DNA of 37,708 nt, from the NCBI GenBank assembly GCA_938041455.1, contig CALITO010000035.1:1-37708 (forward strand), given 5' to 3'. Positions 16,438 through 25,587 of the stretch are shown piece after piece (position 1 is the first letter of the stretch; every line of letters starts with the position of its first letter). The position numbers and the translations under genes are program-made. Below the pieces are notes generated by a model, which ran no database searches, was not told where the DNA came from, and saw nothing but the letters and a program-made list of their open reading frames with translations. Source of the stretch: an uncultured bacterium. Its GTDB lineage: Bacteria; Armatimonadota; JACIXR01.

Positions 16438-19400
16438 TCAACTCAATTTTAATAGGATTTCCTCAAGATAGTTGAGAAGCTTCTGCTCCCCTAAGCCCTT
16501 CATATCCAAAATTACCCTCCCATCCGCTATTCGTCCACCACCAATTCTCCTCAACTTCTTTCTATCAAATTCCCCTGAAATATTCATAAAGAGCTTTCCT
16601 CCCCTCCAATGAATAGAAGAGAGTCTCGCCCGCTTAGCGAGCAGGCGCAAACGCATAATAGTGAAGAGATTCCTCGTTTCCTGTGGTGGCTCCCCAAACC
16701 TATCCCTCATCTCCTCTTCCAGCTCCTTTATCTCTTCTTCCTTTTTACAGCTTGCTATCCGCTTGTAGAAATCCAACCTTATGGAAGAACTCAGAATATA
16801 CTCAGGAGGTATATAAGCGGTTACGGGGAGGTCCACACTGGGGAGGAAAAGCTCCTCCTCTTCGCCCTTCCTCCCCCTCAGTTCAGCAATCGCCTCTTGC
16901 AAGAGAGCGAGATACATATCAAAACCCACAGTCTGGATATGTCCGTGCTGTTGAGGACCAAGGATATTGCCCGCGCCCCTTATCTCCAAATCCCTAATTG
17001 CGAGGCGTAACCCCGAACCGAGGTGGGAGAATTCCTCAATAGCTTGTAGTCTTTCCTTAGCTTCCCTTGTCCTCATCGTTTTGGGGTCGTAAAGAAGATA
17101 GGCATAGGCTTGTCTGTAGGAGCGTCCCACCCTACCTCGTAATTGGTAGAGTTGCCCTAAGCCGAAGGAGGGAGCATCATCCACTATAATTGTATTCGCA
17201 TTGGGCACATCGAGTCCATTTTCTATTATGGTCGTAGCCACGAGAACATCCACCTTACCCTCGTAGAAATCCATCATCGTTTTCTCCAGTTCCCTCTCCG
17301 GCATTCCCCCATGTGCTACCCTTACCACCGCTTGAGGACAGAGCCCCTTTATCCTCTGAGCCTCTTCATATATGTCCTCTATCCTGTTATGGACATAAAA
17401 ACATTGCCCACCCCTTGCCAATTCCCTGTTAATTGCGTCCGCAATTAACTTGTCTTCTCTTTTAGCAACTATCGTCTTTATGGGCAACCTCCCCTCAGGT
17501 GGCTCGCTTATGATGCTTATATCCTTTATATTGCTCAAAGCCATATTCAGTGTGCGCGGTATGGGCGTTGCGGTGAGAACGAGGACATCTACCTTTGTCT
17601 TGGTTTTCTTCAAAGCCTCCTTTTGCAATACCCCGAACCTCTGTTCCTCATCTATTATCAACAAGCCGAGATTCTTGAACTTTATATCGTTAGATAATAA
17701 CCTATGTGTCCCTATCACTATGTCCACTGTCCCCTTAGCAATATCCTCCACTATCGCCCTTTGGGCGGAGCGACTCAGGAACCTGCTGAGAACCTCGACT
17801 CTTAGGGGGAAGGGTGCCAATCTCTCCTTAAAGACAGCATAATGTTGCTGGGCAAGCACAGTGGTAGGCACGAGGATTGCTACCTGGTAACCATCCATAA
17901 CCGCCTTGAAAGCTGCCCTTAAAGCAACCTCCGTCTTGCCAAAACCAACATCTCCACATATTAGTCTCTCCATGGGCCTGGAGGATTCCATATCCCTTTT
18001 GACTTCTTCTATTGCCTTCCTCTGATCCTCTGTCTCCTCATAGGGGAAGTATGCCTCCAACTCCTCCTGCCAGGGAGTATCGGGAGAGAAAGATATACCC
18101 TCTTCTATTTCCCTCTTAGCGTAGAGCTCTATGAGCTCCTTCGCCAACCTCAGTGCGGATTCCTTTGCCTTCCTCCTAGCCCTTATCCACTCCCCACTTC
18201 CTAATCGACTTAAAGGTGGATTTGCTTGCCCTATATACCTCTGGAGGAGGTTGACCTCCTCCACGGGGAGATAAAGCTTTGTTCCCCCGGCATATTCCAA
18301 ACAAATGTAATCCCTCTTCACCCCCTGCACCTCTAAGGGCATAACCCCCCTAAATGCACCTATTCCGTGGCGGGGATGAACGATTAAATCGCCCACCCTC
18401 ATATCGGTTATCGCCGATATTTTCGCAACCTCTCTTGGGGGGAAGATAGGCTTCGGCCGCCAGGGCTTCCTTATACCTACTAATTCCTCGTCTGTAATAA
18501 GAACAAACCTTTCCTGAGGGAGTAGAAAACCTCCCCTTAGAGAAAGGGGAAGAAAATTAACGCTCCCTTCTTCAAGGACATCCTGGTAGCTTCGCAATTC
18601 CCTCACACTGATGCCCTCTTCCCTGAGAATATGAAGTATTCCGTAGCCCCTCCTTGTGCATATTACCTGTGTCCAGCCAAACGCCCCCCTTGTCTTTATA
18701 TCGTCTAACAAGAGATTGAACTGCCCTCTGAAGGTGGGAGAAGGTAGGACCTCCAAATTCCTCTTTGGGGAACGAGGGGAGAGGAATAGAACATTTCTTC
18801 CCGTTGTGGGCAAATCCTGAGGAACTATACCCAGAACAAGCTTGGGATAAGATCCTATCATCTCCTCTATCGCCTTCCCCTTCCCGCTCTCCCTCAGAGA
18901 GAAAATCTCCTCCTTCCCTATTCTTTGATAGGAGCGCTGGGTGGCGGGATCAAAACGCCGTATCTCCTCAACTATATCCCCAAAGAAAAGGAGGCGGAGG
19001 GGATGAGAAATTTGGGGGGGAAAAACATCCACTATCCCACCCCTGATTGCAAATTCCCCCGGACCCTCCACTATCTCCACCCTCTCATAACCGAAGTCTA
19101 TCAGTTTCCTTATCAATCCCTCAAACTGGAGTTCTTCCCCTTCCCTTACCTCTATGTATTCCTTCTCCTCTAACCTTCTACCCAGTGTTTGAAACGGTAT
19201 GACTATTTTCCCCTTTTCCTTCTTTAATGCCTCAAGAGCATTGATATGCCAATGCAGTAGTTCATCCTCAAGGAATTCTTCACTGGGGGGAGGCAAGAAA
19301 AGGACATCAATTCCCAGCTCCAGTAGTTCCTCATAAATTTTCCTCCCCTCTACGAAGTTAGGGGTGATGACGACCGCTCGCTCCATCCTTCTCAAGATGC

Positions 19401-19551
19401 CCGCTGTAAGGAGGGTATAGAAGGAACCGACATTCTCTATACCCACCCATCCTCCCCCTTCGCCTTTCAGGAAGGGGGTAGCCACCTCCTTAAGGGGAGC
19501 GAGGGAGAGAAGAATATCCCACAGATTAGAGGGGTTAAGTTTCGTCTCCAT
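16438..19551 (-). CDS. mfd: Transcription-repair coupling factor
   Basis: A DNA translocase that removes RNA polymerase stalled at lesions and recruits UvrA. The 1037 residues are slightly shorter than the usual 1100-1170, mostly at the N-terminus. Visible parts are the UvrB-like N-terminal module, the RNA-polymerase-interaction domain (DLIVHPRHGIGAFRG), and the RecG-like translocase with Walker A (GDVGFGKTEVA, Lys539) and DEEQ (Asp634). ATPIPRTLNMALS, QLRGRVGRS and a C-terminal TRCF domain follow. The ATG at 19551 has no good ribosome site and lies only about 11 bp from a -10 box, so the message may be nearly leaderless. It heads the mfd, phosphoglucomutase, rdgB run. Confidence 0.96.
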   Translation of the reverse strand: METKLNPSNLWDILLSLAPLKEVATPFLKGEGGGWVGIENVGSFYTLLTAGILRRMERAVVITPNFVEGRKIYEELLELGIDVLFLPPPSEEFLEDELLHWHINALEALKKEKGKIVIPFQTLGRRLEEKEYIEVREGEELQFEGLIRKLIDFGYERVEIVEGPGEFAIRGGIVDVFPPQISHPLRLLFFGDIVEEIRRFDPATQRSYQRIGKEEIFSLRESGKGKAIEEMIGSYPKLVLGIVPQDLPTTGRNVLFLSPRSPKRNLEVLPSPTFRGQFNLLLDDIKTRGAFGWTQVICTRRGYGILHILREEGISVRELRSYQDVLEEGSVNFLPLSLRGGFLLPQERFVLITDEELVGIRKPWRPKPIFPPREVAKISAITDMRVGDLIVHPRHGIGAFRGVMPLEVQGVKRDYICLEYAGGTKLYLPVEEVNLLQRYIGQANPPLSRLGSGEWIRARRKAKESALRLAKELIELYAKREIEEGISFSPDTPWQEELEAYFPYEETEDQRKAIEEVKRDMESSRPMERLICGDVGFGKTEVALRAAFKAVMDGYQVAILVPTTVLAQQHYAVFKERLAPFPLRVEVLSRFLSRSAQRAIVEDIAKGTVDIVIGTHRLLSNDIKFKNLGLLIIDEEQRFGVLQKEALKKTKTKVDVLVLTATPIPRTLNMALSNIKDISIISEPPEGRLPIKTIVAKREDKLIADAINRELARGGQCFYVHNRIEDIYEEAQRIKGLCPQAVVRVAHGGMPERELEKTMMDFYEGKVDVLVATTIIENGLDVPNANTIIVDDAPSFGLGQLYQLRGRVGRSYRQAYAYLLYDPKTMRTREAKERLQAIEEFSHLGSGLRLAIRDLEIRGAGNILGPQQHGHIQTVGFDMYLALLQEAIAELRGRKGEEEELFLPSVDLPVTAYIPPEYILSSSIRLDFYKRIASCKKEEEIKELEEEMRDRFGEPPQETRNLFTIMRLRLLAKRARLSSIHWRGGKLFMNISGEFDRKKLRRIGGGRIADGRVILDMKGLGEQKLLNYLEEILLKLS

Positions 19552-19562
19552 TCTCTTTATAA

Positions 19563-19591
19563 ATAATATCGGGAATTAATTGACTTTTCAA
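19563..19591 (-). promoter_or_regulatory. Promoter of mfd
   Basis: On the minus strand TTGAAA (19591-19586) and TATTAT (19568-19563) are 17 bp apart. The expected start, about 19556, is only some five bases before the mfd ATG. It diverges from the prepilin promoter. Confidence 0.55.
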
Positions 19592-19643
19592 AAATAAGTA
19601 TTGACAAAATTTTTAAAATGTTCTACACTTTTTAAAGTCAATT
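19578..19643. repeat. Paired 10-bp inverted repeat around the pilin promoter
   Basis: AATTGACTTT (19578-19587) and its exact complement AAAGTCAATT (19634-19643) are separated by 46 bp. The left arm covers part of the mfd spacer and -35; the right arm covers the predicted pilin start site. The pilin -35 and -10 lie between them. A looping regulator or two half-operators are possible. Confidence 0.4.
19601..19629 (+). promoter_or_regulatory. Promoter of the prepilin-like gene
   Basis: Perfect TTGACA (19601-19606) and TACACT (19624-19629) are 17 bp apart. The leader of about 80 nt has a short stem (CGTC 19658-19661 with GACG 19691-19694) before the ribosome site AAAGGAGGTG (19701-19710). Confidence 0.7.
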
Positions 19644-19717
19644 TTGCCCCTTCTCCTCGTCGCGGTAAGCCACAGAGCTGAGAAAGAGCAGACGGAAAAG
19701 AAAGGAGGTGAAAATGG

Positions 19718-20446
19718 ATGAGAAGGAAAGGCTTCACCTTAATAGAACTGCTCGTCGTCATAGCTATCATCGCTATTCTGGCAGCAATTCTTTTCCCGGT
19801 CTTCTCAAGGGCTCGGGAACAAGCTCGGAAAGCAGCGTGTATGTCGAACTTGAAGCAGATATCGCAGGCGATACAGATGTATACGCAGGATTGGGATGAG
19901 AAGTTCCCCTATGCCCACTGGGGAGAGCTCCATCCTGGTGGTGTGGAGAATCCCGCTGCCTCTGACTGGCTTGACGGTATCTATCCCTACCTAAAGAATG
20001 TCCAGATATTTGCCTGTCCAAGCCAGGGCTGGAGCTCTGGTCTATGCAATGTAATTAGGTGGCGCAACCCCATCTGGAATACCCCCAATATAAGGGTCAA
20101 CTACGGCTTCAGCGAACCCATAAGCCTGAACTGCGGAGGCAAGGGAAGTCTCGCAGCTATCAAATATCCAGCGGAAAGCTTCATTGTGGGAGAATCGGTA
20201 TGCCACTGGCTGGGGGGCTACTGGTTGGACCAGAAGTTCTTCTTCAGGAGAACCGCCTGGACCGATTGGCATGGCTGCGGCTGCGCTCCATCTGGTGCCA
20301 TACCACCCAATCCTGACGACCACACCTATCACAGTGGAGGCTCTAACATCGGCTTTGCGGATGGACATGTTAAGTGGATGAAATGGGACCAACTATTTTC
20401 CGTAATGCGCGGTGGAACACTTCGCTACGGTGTGTGTGAACTATAG
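19718..20446 (+). CDS. DUF1559-type prepilin-like secreted protein
   Basis: The 242-residue protein has a classic class III prepilin leader: MRRKG, then [18 protein letters not shown]. Cleavage is expected after Gly5, and the conserved Glu is residue 10. The [18 protein letters not shown] helix follows, then a globular domain. The C-terminal H-X9-DG motif ([12 protein letters not shown]) identifies the DUF1559 group, abundant in Planctomycetes and Armatimonadota. It is probably processed by the prepilin peptidase encoded convergently at 20503-21315 and displayed as a pilus or pseudopilus subunit. The start is the ATG at 19718, about 9 bases from the GGAGG; an ATG four bases upstream opens a different, shorter frame. 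Confidence 0.93.
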   Translation: MRRKGFTLIELLVVIAIIAILAAILFPVFSRAREQARKAACMSNLKQISQAIQMYTQDWDEKFPYAHWGELHPGGVENPAASDWLDGIYPYLKNVQIFACPSQGWSSGLCNVIRWRNPIWNTPNIRVNYGFSEPISLNCGGKGSLAAIKYPAESFIVGESVCHWLGGYWLDQKFFFRRTAWTDWHGCGCAPSGAIPPNPDDHTYHSGGSNIGFADGHVKWMKWDQLFSVMRGGTLRYGVCEL

Positions 20447-20464
20447 CTTAGGGCAGTGAGGATA

Positions 20465-20494
20465 GGGGGGCGAGGGCTGCAGCCATCGCCCCCC
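20465..20494. terminator. Bidirectional hairpin between the prepilin and pilD genes
   Basis: A 9-bp stem (GGGGGGCGA at 20465-20473 with TCGCCCCCC at 20486-20494) encloses a smaller stem (GGCT with AGCC). It lies between the convergent stop codons, with an AT-rich region on the pilin side. Confidence 0.6.
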
Positions 20495-20502
20495 CAAGAA
20501 AT

Positions 20503-21315
20503 CTATTTAAATCCGGCAAAAGTTAAGTAAAGGTCTATAAGCTGGGGAGCGAAGAAGATCGCCCCTATACTCCCTATCACCAAGAAGGGACCAAAAGCAA
20601 TGTAGGTTCCCCATTTCTTCTTTCGCTTTACTATTAAAATTACTCCCCAGAGGGCACCGATTAAAACGGCGAGGAAAAAAGCGACGAGGGCATTCTGCCA
20701 TCCTAAGCAAGCTCCCATCCCTCCCCCAAGCATCACATCTCCCCCACCCATACTCTCCTTCTTGAACATCTTTCTCCCTAATAAATTGATCAATATTATC
20801 AGAACTCCCATAGCCAGCGCGGAAAGGATAGCGGGTGGGATGAAACCCGCTATGAGAGGTTGCTCACCTCTCCAAATCCTTATCCCATCCACCGCGACCC
20901 CCCAACCTATGGTGAAAAGGGAGAGCTCATCGGGTATTATGTAATGCTGGAGGTCTATGAAGAAGACGGCGATAAGGGCGAATGTGAAGGGGAGGTAGAG
21001 AAGAACAAGCAGGGGTTCATAATCGTATATTAGGAATTTGTAAACGATTAGAAGAGCTAAGAGGGAGGAAGCGAGCTCTACGATGAGATAGCGCGGCTCT
21101 ATTTTCTCTCCGCAGTATCTACAGCGTCCCCTCAAAAATATGTAACTGAGGATGGGAATGAGGTCCAATGTATGAAGGCGGGCGTTACATTTGGGGCAGT
21201 GGGAAGGGGGAAATAGGATAGATTCATCCCGTGGGAGGCGCCAAATTAACATATTAAGGAAGCTACCCACTACTGCCCCCCCTATGAAGGCGCCTACCAG
21301 TAGAGGGATCTCCAT
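20503..21315 (-). CDS. pilD: Prepilin peptidase
   Basis: An inner-membrane aspartic protease that cuts type IV prepilin leaders and methylates the new N-terminus. The 270 residues have an N-terminal domain with two CxxC pairs (Cys40/43 and Cys65/68) and about eight membrane segments. The two catalytic aspartates are in FFIDLQHYIIPDE (Asp121) and GGGDVMLGG (Asp193). It is the last gene of the pilB, pilT, pilC, pilD operon and converges with its likely substrate gene, the DUF1559 prepilin. Confidence 0.95.
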   Translation of the reverse strand: MEIPLLVGAFIGGAVVGSFLNMLIWRLPRDESILFPPSHCPKCNARLHTLDLIPILSYIFLRGRCRYCGEKIEPRYLIVELASSLLALLIVYKFLIYDYEPLLVLLYLPFTFALIAVFFIDLQHYIIPDELSLFTIGWGVAVDGIRIWRGEQPLIAGFIPPAILSALAMGVLIILINLLGRKMFKKESMGGGDVMLGGGMGACLGWQNALVAFFLAVLIGALWGVILIVKRKKKWGTYIAFGPFLVIGSIGAIFFAPQLIDLYLTFAGFK

Positions 21316-21334
21316 CTATTCTTCTTTGTGAGGC

Positions 21335-22579
21335 TTATCCTCCTCCGCCTTGCTCCCCTATTTTCTGGAGGACGGTTATAATGGGACCCCAGAGGGCGAG
21401 GAGAATGACGAGGACCGCTCCTCCGAGGAGGACGAGCACAACAGGCTGGATGGCATCGGAGAGGGATTGGATAGCGGTATCAACTTCCTGCTCATAGAAC
21501 TCCGCTACTTTGAGTAGCATATCATCAAGCGCTCCGGATTCCTCACCAACGCTCACCATATGCACAACCATGGGTGGGAAGTATCTGTTCTTCTCCAAAG
21601 GACCGGCTACGGGGTCGCCCTCCCTGATACGGGCTCTCGCATCCAGGATAGCATTGCCGATGATGGAGTTGCCAACCGTGCCAGCTGTGGTTTCCATAGC
21701 CTGCAGTATGGGAACACCTGCGCCCAGGAGGGTAGAGAGCGTGCGGGCGAACCTCGCTAAAGCGAGCTTATGAGCGAGCTTACCGATTACGGGTGCCCTT
21801 AGCATCAGGAAATCCCATCCCCTTCTGCCCCAGCGGGTGCTGCGAATGATGCGGAAGACGATGTAGAGCCCGACGATTATGGCGATTATCAAATACCACT
21901 TGTGAAGGAGAAACTGGCTGAAGTTCATCAGTGCCCGAGTGAGGGTAGGGAGTTCCTGTGCTGCCTCGGTCTTCTGGGTTATTTCCGCTATCATGTTGAT
22001 GAAGCGAGGCACGATGAAGGTGACGAGCCCGATGATTATCATAAGGGCGAAAGTAATTACGATGATGGGATAGGTCAAGGCACCCTTGACCTTTCTTCTG
22101 AGGGCGAGGTCGTCCTCCAAGAACTTGGCGATTCTTTGAAGGACCTCCTCCAGCGCTCCCCCTACCTCTCCCGCTCTTATCAAGCCCACATAAAGGTCGG
22201 AGAAGATACGAGGATGTTTAGCCATAGCTCGGGAGAGGCTCTCGCCTCCCTCAACATCCCTTCTCACCTGGCTTATCACTTTACGCAGGGTTCCACTTGC
22301 GGTCTGTTCCTCAAGCACGGAGAGCGCCTTCACCAGGGTAACGCCGGCGTCTATCATCGTTGAGAACTGCCTGCTGAATATGGCGAGGTCAGATAGCTTA
22401 ACCCTTCCGAAGAAGGGGAGGGCAAAGCCAGCTCCCGCTAACTTCTCCCTCCTTATGGAAACGACCTTGTAGCCTTCCCTCGCCAACCTCTGCGCCAGCA
22501 CTCTCTCATTCTCCGCTTCCGCCCTTCCTCTTATTATCTGTCCCGAGATATCCCTAGCTGCATACTCATAGTTTGGCAT
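21335..22579 (-). CDS. pilC: Type IV pilus inner-membrane platform protein
   Basis: A type II secretion F-domain protein of 414 residues. It starts with MPNYEYAARDISGQIIRG, the family's N-terminal 'Y.Y.A.d..G' motif, and has two F domains (about 70-190 and 275-400) separated by membrane segments, with a last segment near 380-405. It anchors the PilB and PilT motors to the pilus base. The ribosome site is AAGGAGG ahead of the ATG. It lies between pilT and pilD in the operon. Confidence 0.95.
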   Translation of the reverse strand: MPNYEYAARDISGQIIRGRAEAENERVLAQRLAREGYKVVSIRREKLAGAGFALPFFGRVKLSDLAIFSRQFSTMIDAGVTLVKALSVLEEQTASGTLRKVISQVRRDVEGGESLSRAMAKHPRIFSDLYVGLIRAGEVGGALEEVLQRIAKFLEDDLALRRKVKGALTYPIIVITFALMIIIGLVTFIVPRFINMIAEITQKTEAAQELPTLTRALMNFSQFLLHKWYLIIAIIVGLYIVFRIIRSTRWGRRGWDFLMLRAPVIGKLAHKLALARFARTLSTLLGAGVPILQAMETTAGTVGNSIIGNAILDARARIREGDPVAGPLEKNRYFPPMVVHMVSVGEESGALDDMLLKVAEFYEQEVDTAIQSLSDAIQPVVLVLLGGAVLVILLALWGPIITVLQKIGEQGGGG

Positions 22580-22602
22580 TATTTTTTCACCTCCTTTCTA
22601 TT

Positions 22603-23742
22603 CTATCTTGGGCGAACTGGCCCCGCACTGGCTATCAACTTCTTCAACTCCTCGGGGTTTATCGCCCGGCTCATAGCTTCCTCATAGGTTATCAGTCCCC
22701 TGATATAGAGGTCTTTAAGGGACTGGTCCATAGTCTGCATTCCTAATTCCCCGCTCGTTTGGATTATTGAGGGAATCTGGTGGAACTTCATCTCCCTTAT
22801 CAAGTTGCGTATCGCGGGAGTGCATATCATCACCTCGCAGGCTGGCACCCTTCCCGGACCATCAGCACGGGGAAGAAGTTGTTGGGATATCACAGCCACA
22901 AGAGTATTTGCTAACTGAACCCTGATCTGGTCTTGTTGTGAAGGAGGGAAAACATCTATAATCCTCTCCACTGTCTGAGCGGCGTTGTTCGTGTGAAGGG
23001 TTGCCAACACCAGGTGCCCCGTTTCCCCTGCAGTTATAGCGGTAGACATCGTCTCCAAATCCCTCATCTCTCCCACGAGGATGACATCTGGGTCCTCACG
23101 CAAAGCGCTACGCAGAGCCGCAGCGAAGCTTTTCGTATCGTGTCCCACTTCCCTCTGGTTTATTATGGATAACTTATGGGGATGAAGGTACTCTATTGGA
23201 TCTTCAATCGTTATTATGTGGCAGCTGCGCTCCGAGTTTATCACCCCTATCATCGCAGCGAGGGTAGTGGATTTGCCAGAGCCCGTTGGGCCAGTAACAA
23301 GCACCAATCCACGGGGTTTGCGAGTTATATCCTCCAAAATGAGGGGGAGATTTAGTTCCCTAATGGTGGGGATGCGGGCGGGAATGAGGCGGAAAGCACC
23401 CGCCACATTCCCCCTATCACGGTAGATGTTGCAACGAAAACGGGCTATCTTGCTCAAGGAGTAGGAGAAATCCAACTCCCACTCGCTCTCAAAACGTTGT
23501 ATCTGGTCATCCCTTAGGATGTCATAAATCAATCTCTGGGCTTGGGATGGCTTAACCCTCTCATAAGGGGTGGGGATAAGCTTTCCATCAACCCTTATTA
23601 TAGGGGGGACTCCTACGACCAAGTGGAGGTCTGATGCCCCCTTCTCCACCACTATCCTTAGAAGTTCGTCTATATGCACATCGTCCAAGGAAAGCTGGCG
23701 TCCTGTTTCTCTTTCCACTACTGGGTCGGGACGATTCTCCAT
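22603..23742 (-). CDS. pilT: Type IV pilus retraction ATPase
   Basis: A cytoplasmic hexameric ATPase powering pilus retraction and twitching motility. The 379 residues include DLHLVVGVPPIIRVDG at the N-terminus, Walker A GPTGSGKST (151-159), VGEMRDLET and the hallmark C-terminal AIRNLIRE motif of PilT. The short tail beyond that motif is normal. The gene order pilB, pilT, pilC, pilD is conserved in many bacteria. Confidence 0.96.
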   Translation of the reverse strand: MENRPDPVVERETGRQLSLDDVHIDELLRIVVEKGASDLHLVVGVPPIIRVDGKLIPTPYERVKPSQAQRLIYDILRDDQIQRFESEWELDFSYSLSKIARFRCNIYRDRGNVAGAFRLIPARIPTIRELNLPLILEDITRKPRGLVLVTGPTGSGKSTTLAAMIGVINSERSCHIITIEDPIEYLHPHKLSIINQREVGHDTKSFAAALRSALREDPDVILVGEMRDLETMSTAITAGETGHLVLATLHTNNAAQTVERIIDVFPPSQQDQIRVQLANTLVAVISQQLLPRADGPGRVPACEVMICTPAIRNLIREMKFHQIPSIIQTSGELGMQTMDQSLKDLYIRGLITYEEAMSRAINPEELKKLIASAGPVRPR

Positions 23743-23761
23743 AAAGCTCCTTTCCTCCTTT

Positions 23762-25510
23762 TTAGAATCCTATCGTCGCTGCTACGCGGAGCACTTCCTC
23801 AATTGTAGTTATGCCCGCCATTGCCTTGCGTAAGCCGTCCTCCATAAGGGTCTTCATACCCGCAGCCTTAGCTGCCTCCCTTATCTCCGAGAGAGGCGCC
23901 CTTCTCACTATAAGCTCCGCTATCTCCTCGTTGATGACCATTAATTCAAATATACCCGTTCTCCCATAGTAGCCCGTGTGTCTGCAGTATTCGCAACCCC
24001 TCCCTCTGTAGAATGTTACCCCCTCCACCTCCTCCGGGGTTAGCCCGAGGCGCCTCAAACCCTCCACCGGTGGCTTGTAGGGCTCCTTGCAGCGAGGGCA
24101 GAGAGTTCTTACCAAGCGCTGGGCGAGCACACCTATAAGGGAGGCGGAAATGAGGAAGGGCTCAACACCCATATCTATGAGACGGGTTATCGCTGTGGGA
24201 GCATCGTTTGTGTGGAGGGTGGAGAGGACAAGGTGCCCTGTGAGAGAAGCTTCTATAGCTATCTCCGCCGTTTCAAGGTCTCTGATCTCTCCCACCATCA
24301 TTATGTCGGGGTCATGGCGGAGGAAGTAGCGGAGAGCATTGGAGAAGAGTAGCCCCGCCTTGGTATTCACCTGCACTTGGTAAACACCGGCAAGCTGGTA
24401 TTCCACTGGGTCCTCAATGGTTATTATGTTCACCTCAGTAGTGTTTAAACGGCTTAGAATGGAATACTGGGTGGTCGTTTTCCCTGAACCTGTGGGTCCG
24501 GTGGATAGGATAATCCCATAAGGATGGCTTATAAGTCTTTCCAGTTGGGCGAAGGTATCGGGGAAAAAGCCCAATTTGTGCAAGCCGATAAGGGGGTTCT
24601 GTCTATCAAGTATTCGCAGAACTATCTTTTCACCTATAATGGTAGGGATACAAGAAACCCTAAGGTCGTAATCCTTCCCATCTGGTGTCCTTATGGGGAT
24701 TCTTCCATCCTGGGGGAGGCGGCGCTCGGCGATATTCATATCCGCCATAATCTTAATCCTCGAGGTAAGAGGTGGGTGGAGGAAACGAGGGAGGTTCATC
24801 ACCTCATGGAGGATTCCATCTATTCTGTATCTTATCCTAACGCTCCTTCTCTCGGGCTCCACATGGATATCTGATGCCCTCTCCCTTATGGCTTGATGAA
24901 TGATGGCGTTAACCGCCCTGATTATAGGGGCCTCCTCGGCTACTCTGAGCGCTTCTTCCTCCTCCGCCGAAATCTCCCCTCTCGCCCTAAGGGTGGAGAT
25001 TGCTTCCTGCACCGCTGTAGGTAATCCCCCACCCGCCGCAGCCTCTGTTATGACGGCGGTAGTGGGAACAGCTTCGCCTCGGTAATGCCTTGTGATGGCT
25101 TCACTTATCATCTCCGGCACAGCTACAGCTGGCTCAATGTCCAATCCCGTCACCAATCTGAGGTCGTCTATAGCTACTATGTTAGTAGGGTCAGCCATAG
25201 CTACGAGCAGTTTTCTATCCCCCACCTTCCGAACGGGGATGACATTGTAGCGCTGGGCAAAATGTTGGGGAACGAGGTTCACCGCACTGGGCTCTATCCT
25301 TTCCCTGCTGAAGTCTATGAAAGGATAGCCCAACTGCTTAGCGTAGGCGGAGTAAACCTGCTCCTCCTTGGCATAGCCAAGGTCTAAAAGGAGCTTCTTG
25401 ATGTCCGTCTTAGTAGCCTTGGCTACATCTCGCACCTCCTTGAGTTGTTCGGGAGTTATTACTCCCTCCTCCAACAGGAGGTCGCCTACATCTTTTCTCA
25501 TCATTGCCAT
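23762..25510 (-). CDS. pilB: Type IV pilus assembly ATPase (PilB/GspE family)
   Basis: A cytoplasmic ATPase driving pilus extension. The 582 residues start with an MshEN-type domain (about 1-150, LLLEEGVITPEQLKEV), whose relatives bind cyclic-di-GMP in some bacteria. The core has Walker A STGPTGSGKTT (Lys344), VGEIRDLET and a zinc-binding four-cysteine site (CPRC and CEYC in RGCEYCRHTG). A linker rich in Ala and Glu separates the domains. It is the first gene of the pil operon, with a promoter inside the end of aroE. Confidence 0.95.
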   Translation of the reverse strand: MAMMRKDVGDLLLEEGVITPEQLKEVRDVAKATKTDIKKLLLDLGYAKEEQVYSAYAKQLGYPFIDFSRERIEPSAVNLVPQHFAQRYNVIPVRKVGDRKLLVAMADPTNIVAIDDLRLVTGLDIEPAVAVPEMISEAITRHYRGEAVPTTAVITEAAAGGGLPTAVQEAISTLRARGEISAEEEEALRVAEEAPIIRAVNAIIHQAIRERASDIHVEPERRSVRIRYRIDGILHEVMNLPRFLHPPLTSRIKIMADMNIAERRLPQDGRIPIRTPDGKDYDLRVSCIPTIIGEKIVLRILDRQNPLIGLHKLGFFPDTFAQLERLISHPYGIILSTGPTGSGKTTTQYSILSRLNTTEVNIITIEDPVEYQLAGVYQVQVNTKAGLLFSNALRYFLRHDPDIMMVGEIRDLETAEIAIEASLTGHLVLSTLHTNDAPTAITRLIDMGVEPFLISASLIGVLAQRLVRTLCPRCKEPYKPPVEGLRRLGLTPEEVEGVTFYRGRGCEYCRHTGYYGRTGIFELMVINEEIAELIVRRAPLSEIREAAKAAGMKTLMEDGLRKAMAGITTIEEVLRVAATIGF

Positions 25511-25559
25511 AACTCTTCACGCCCCTTTCAGGGTTTTGAAACACTTCTAACGATTAATA

Positions 25560-25587
25560 ATTATATACCATACAATTTTTTTTGCAA
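25560..25587 (-). promoter_or_regulatory. Promoter of the pilBTCD operon
   Basis: On the minus strand TTGCAA (25587-25582) and TATAAT (25565-25560) are 16 bp apart, with an A-rich spacer. It overlaps the last codons and stop of aroE and leaves a leader of about 40 nt before pilB. Confidence 0.5.

Noticed and set aside
19640-19717. Cyclic-di-GMP (GEMM-type) riboswitch in the pilin leader, suggested by GGTAAGCCAC and GAAAGAGCAGACGG fragments
   Set aside because: The leader is too short for the full fold, and the conserved core pairings and tetraloop receptor could not be laid out.
19714-19899. Alternative start of the pilin at the first ATG (MDEKERLHL)
   Set aside because: It reads a different frame that lacks the prepilin leader and ends early; the ATG four bases downstream gives the clear prepilin.
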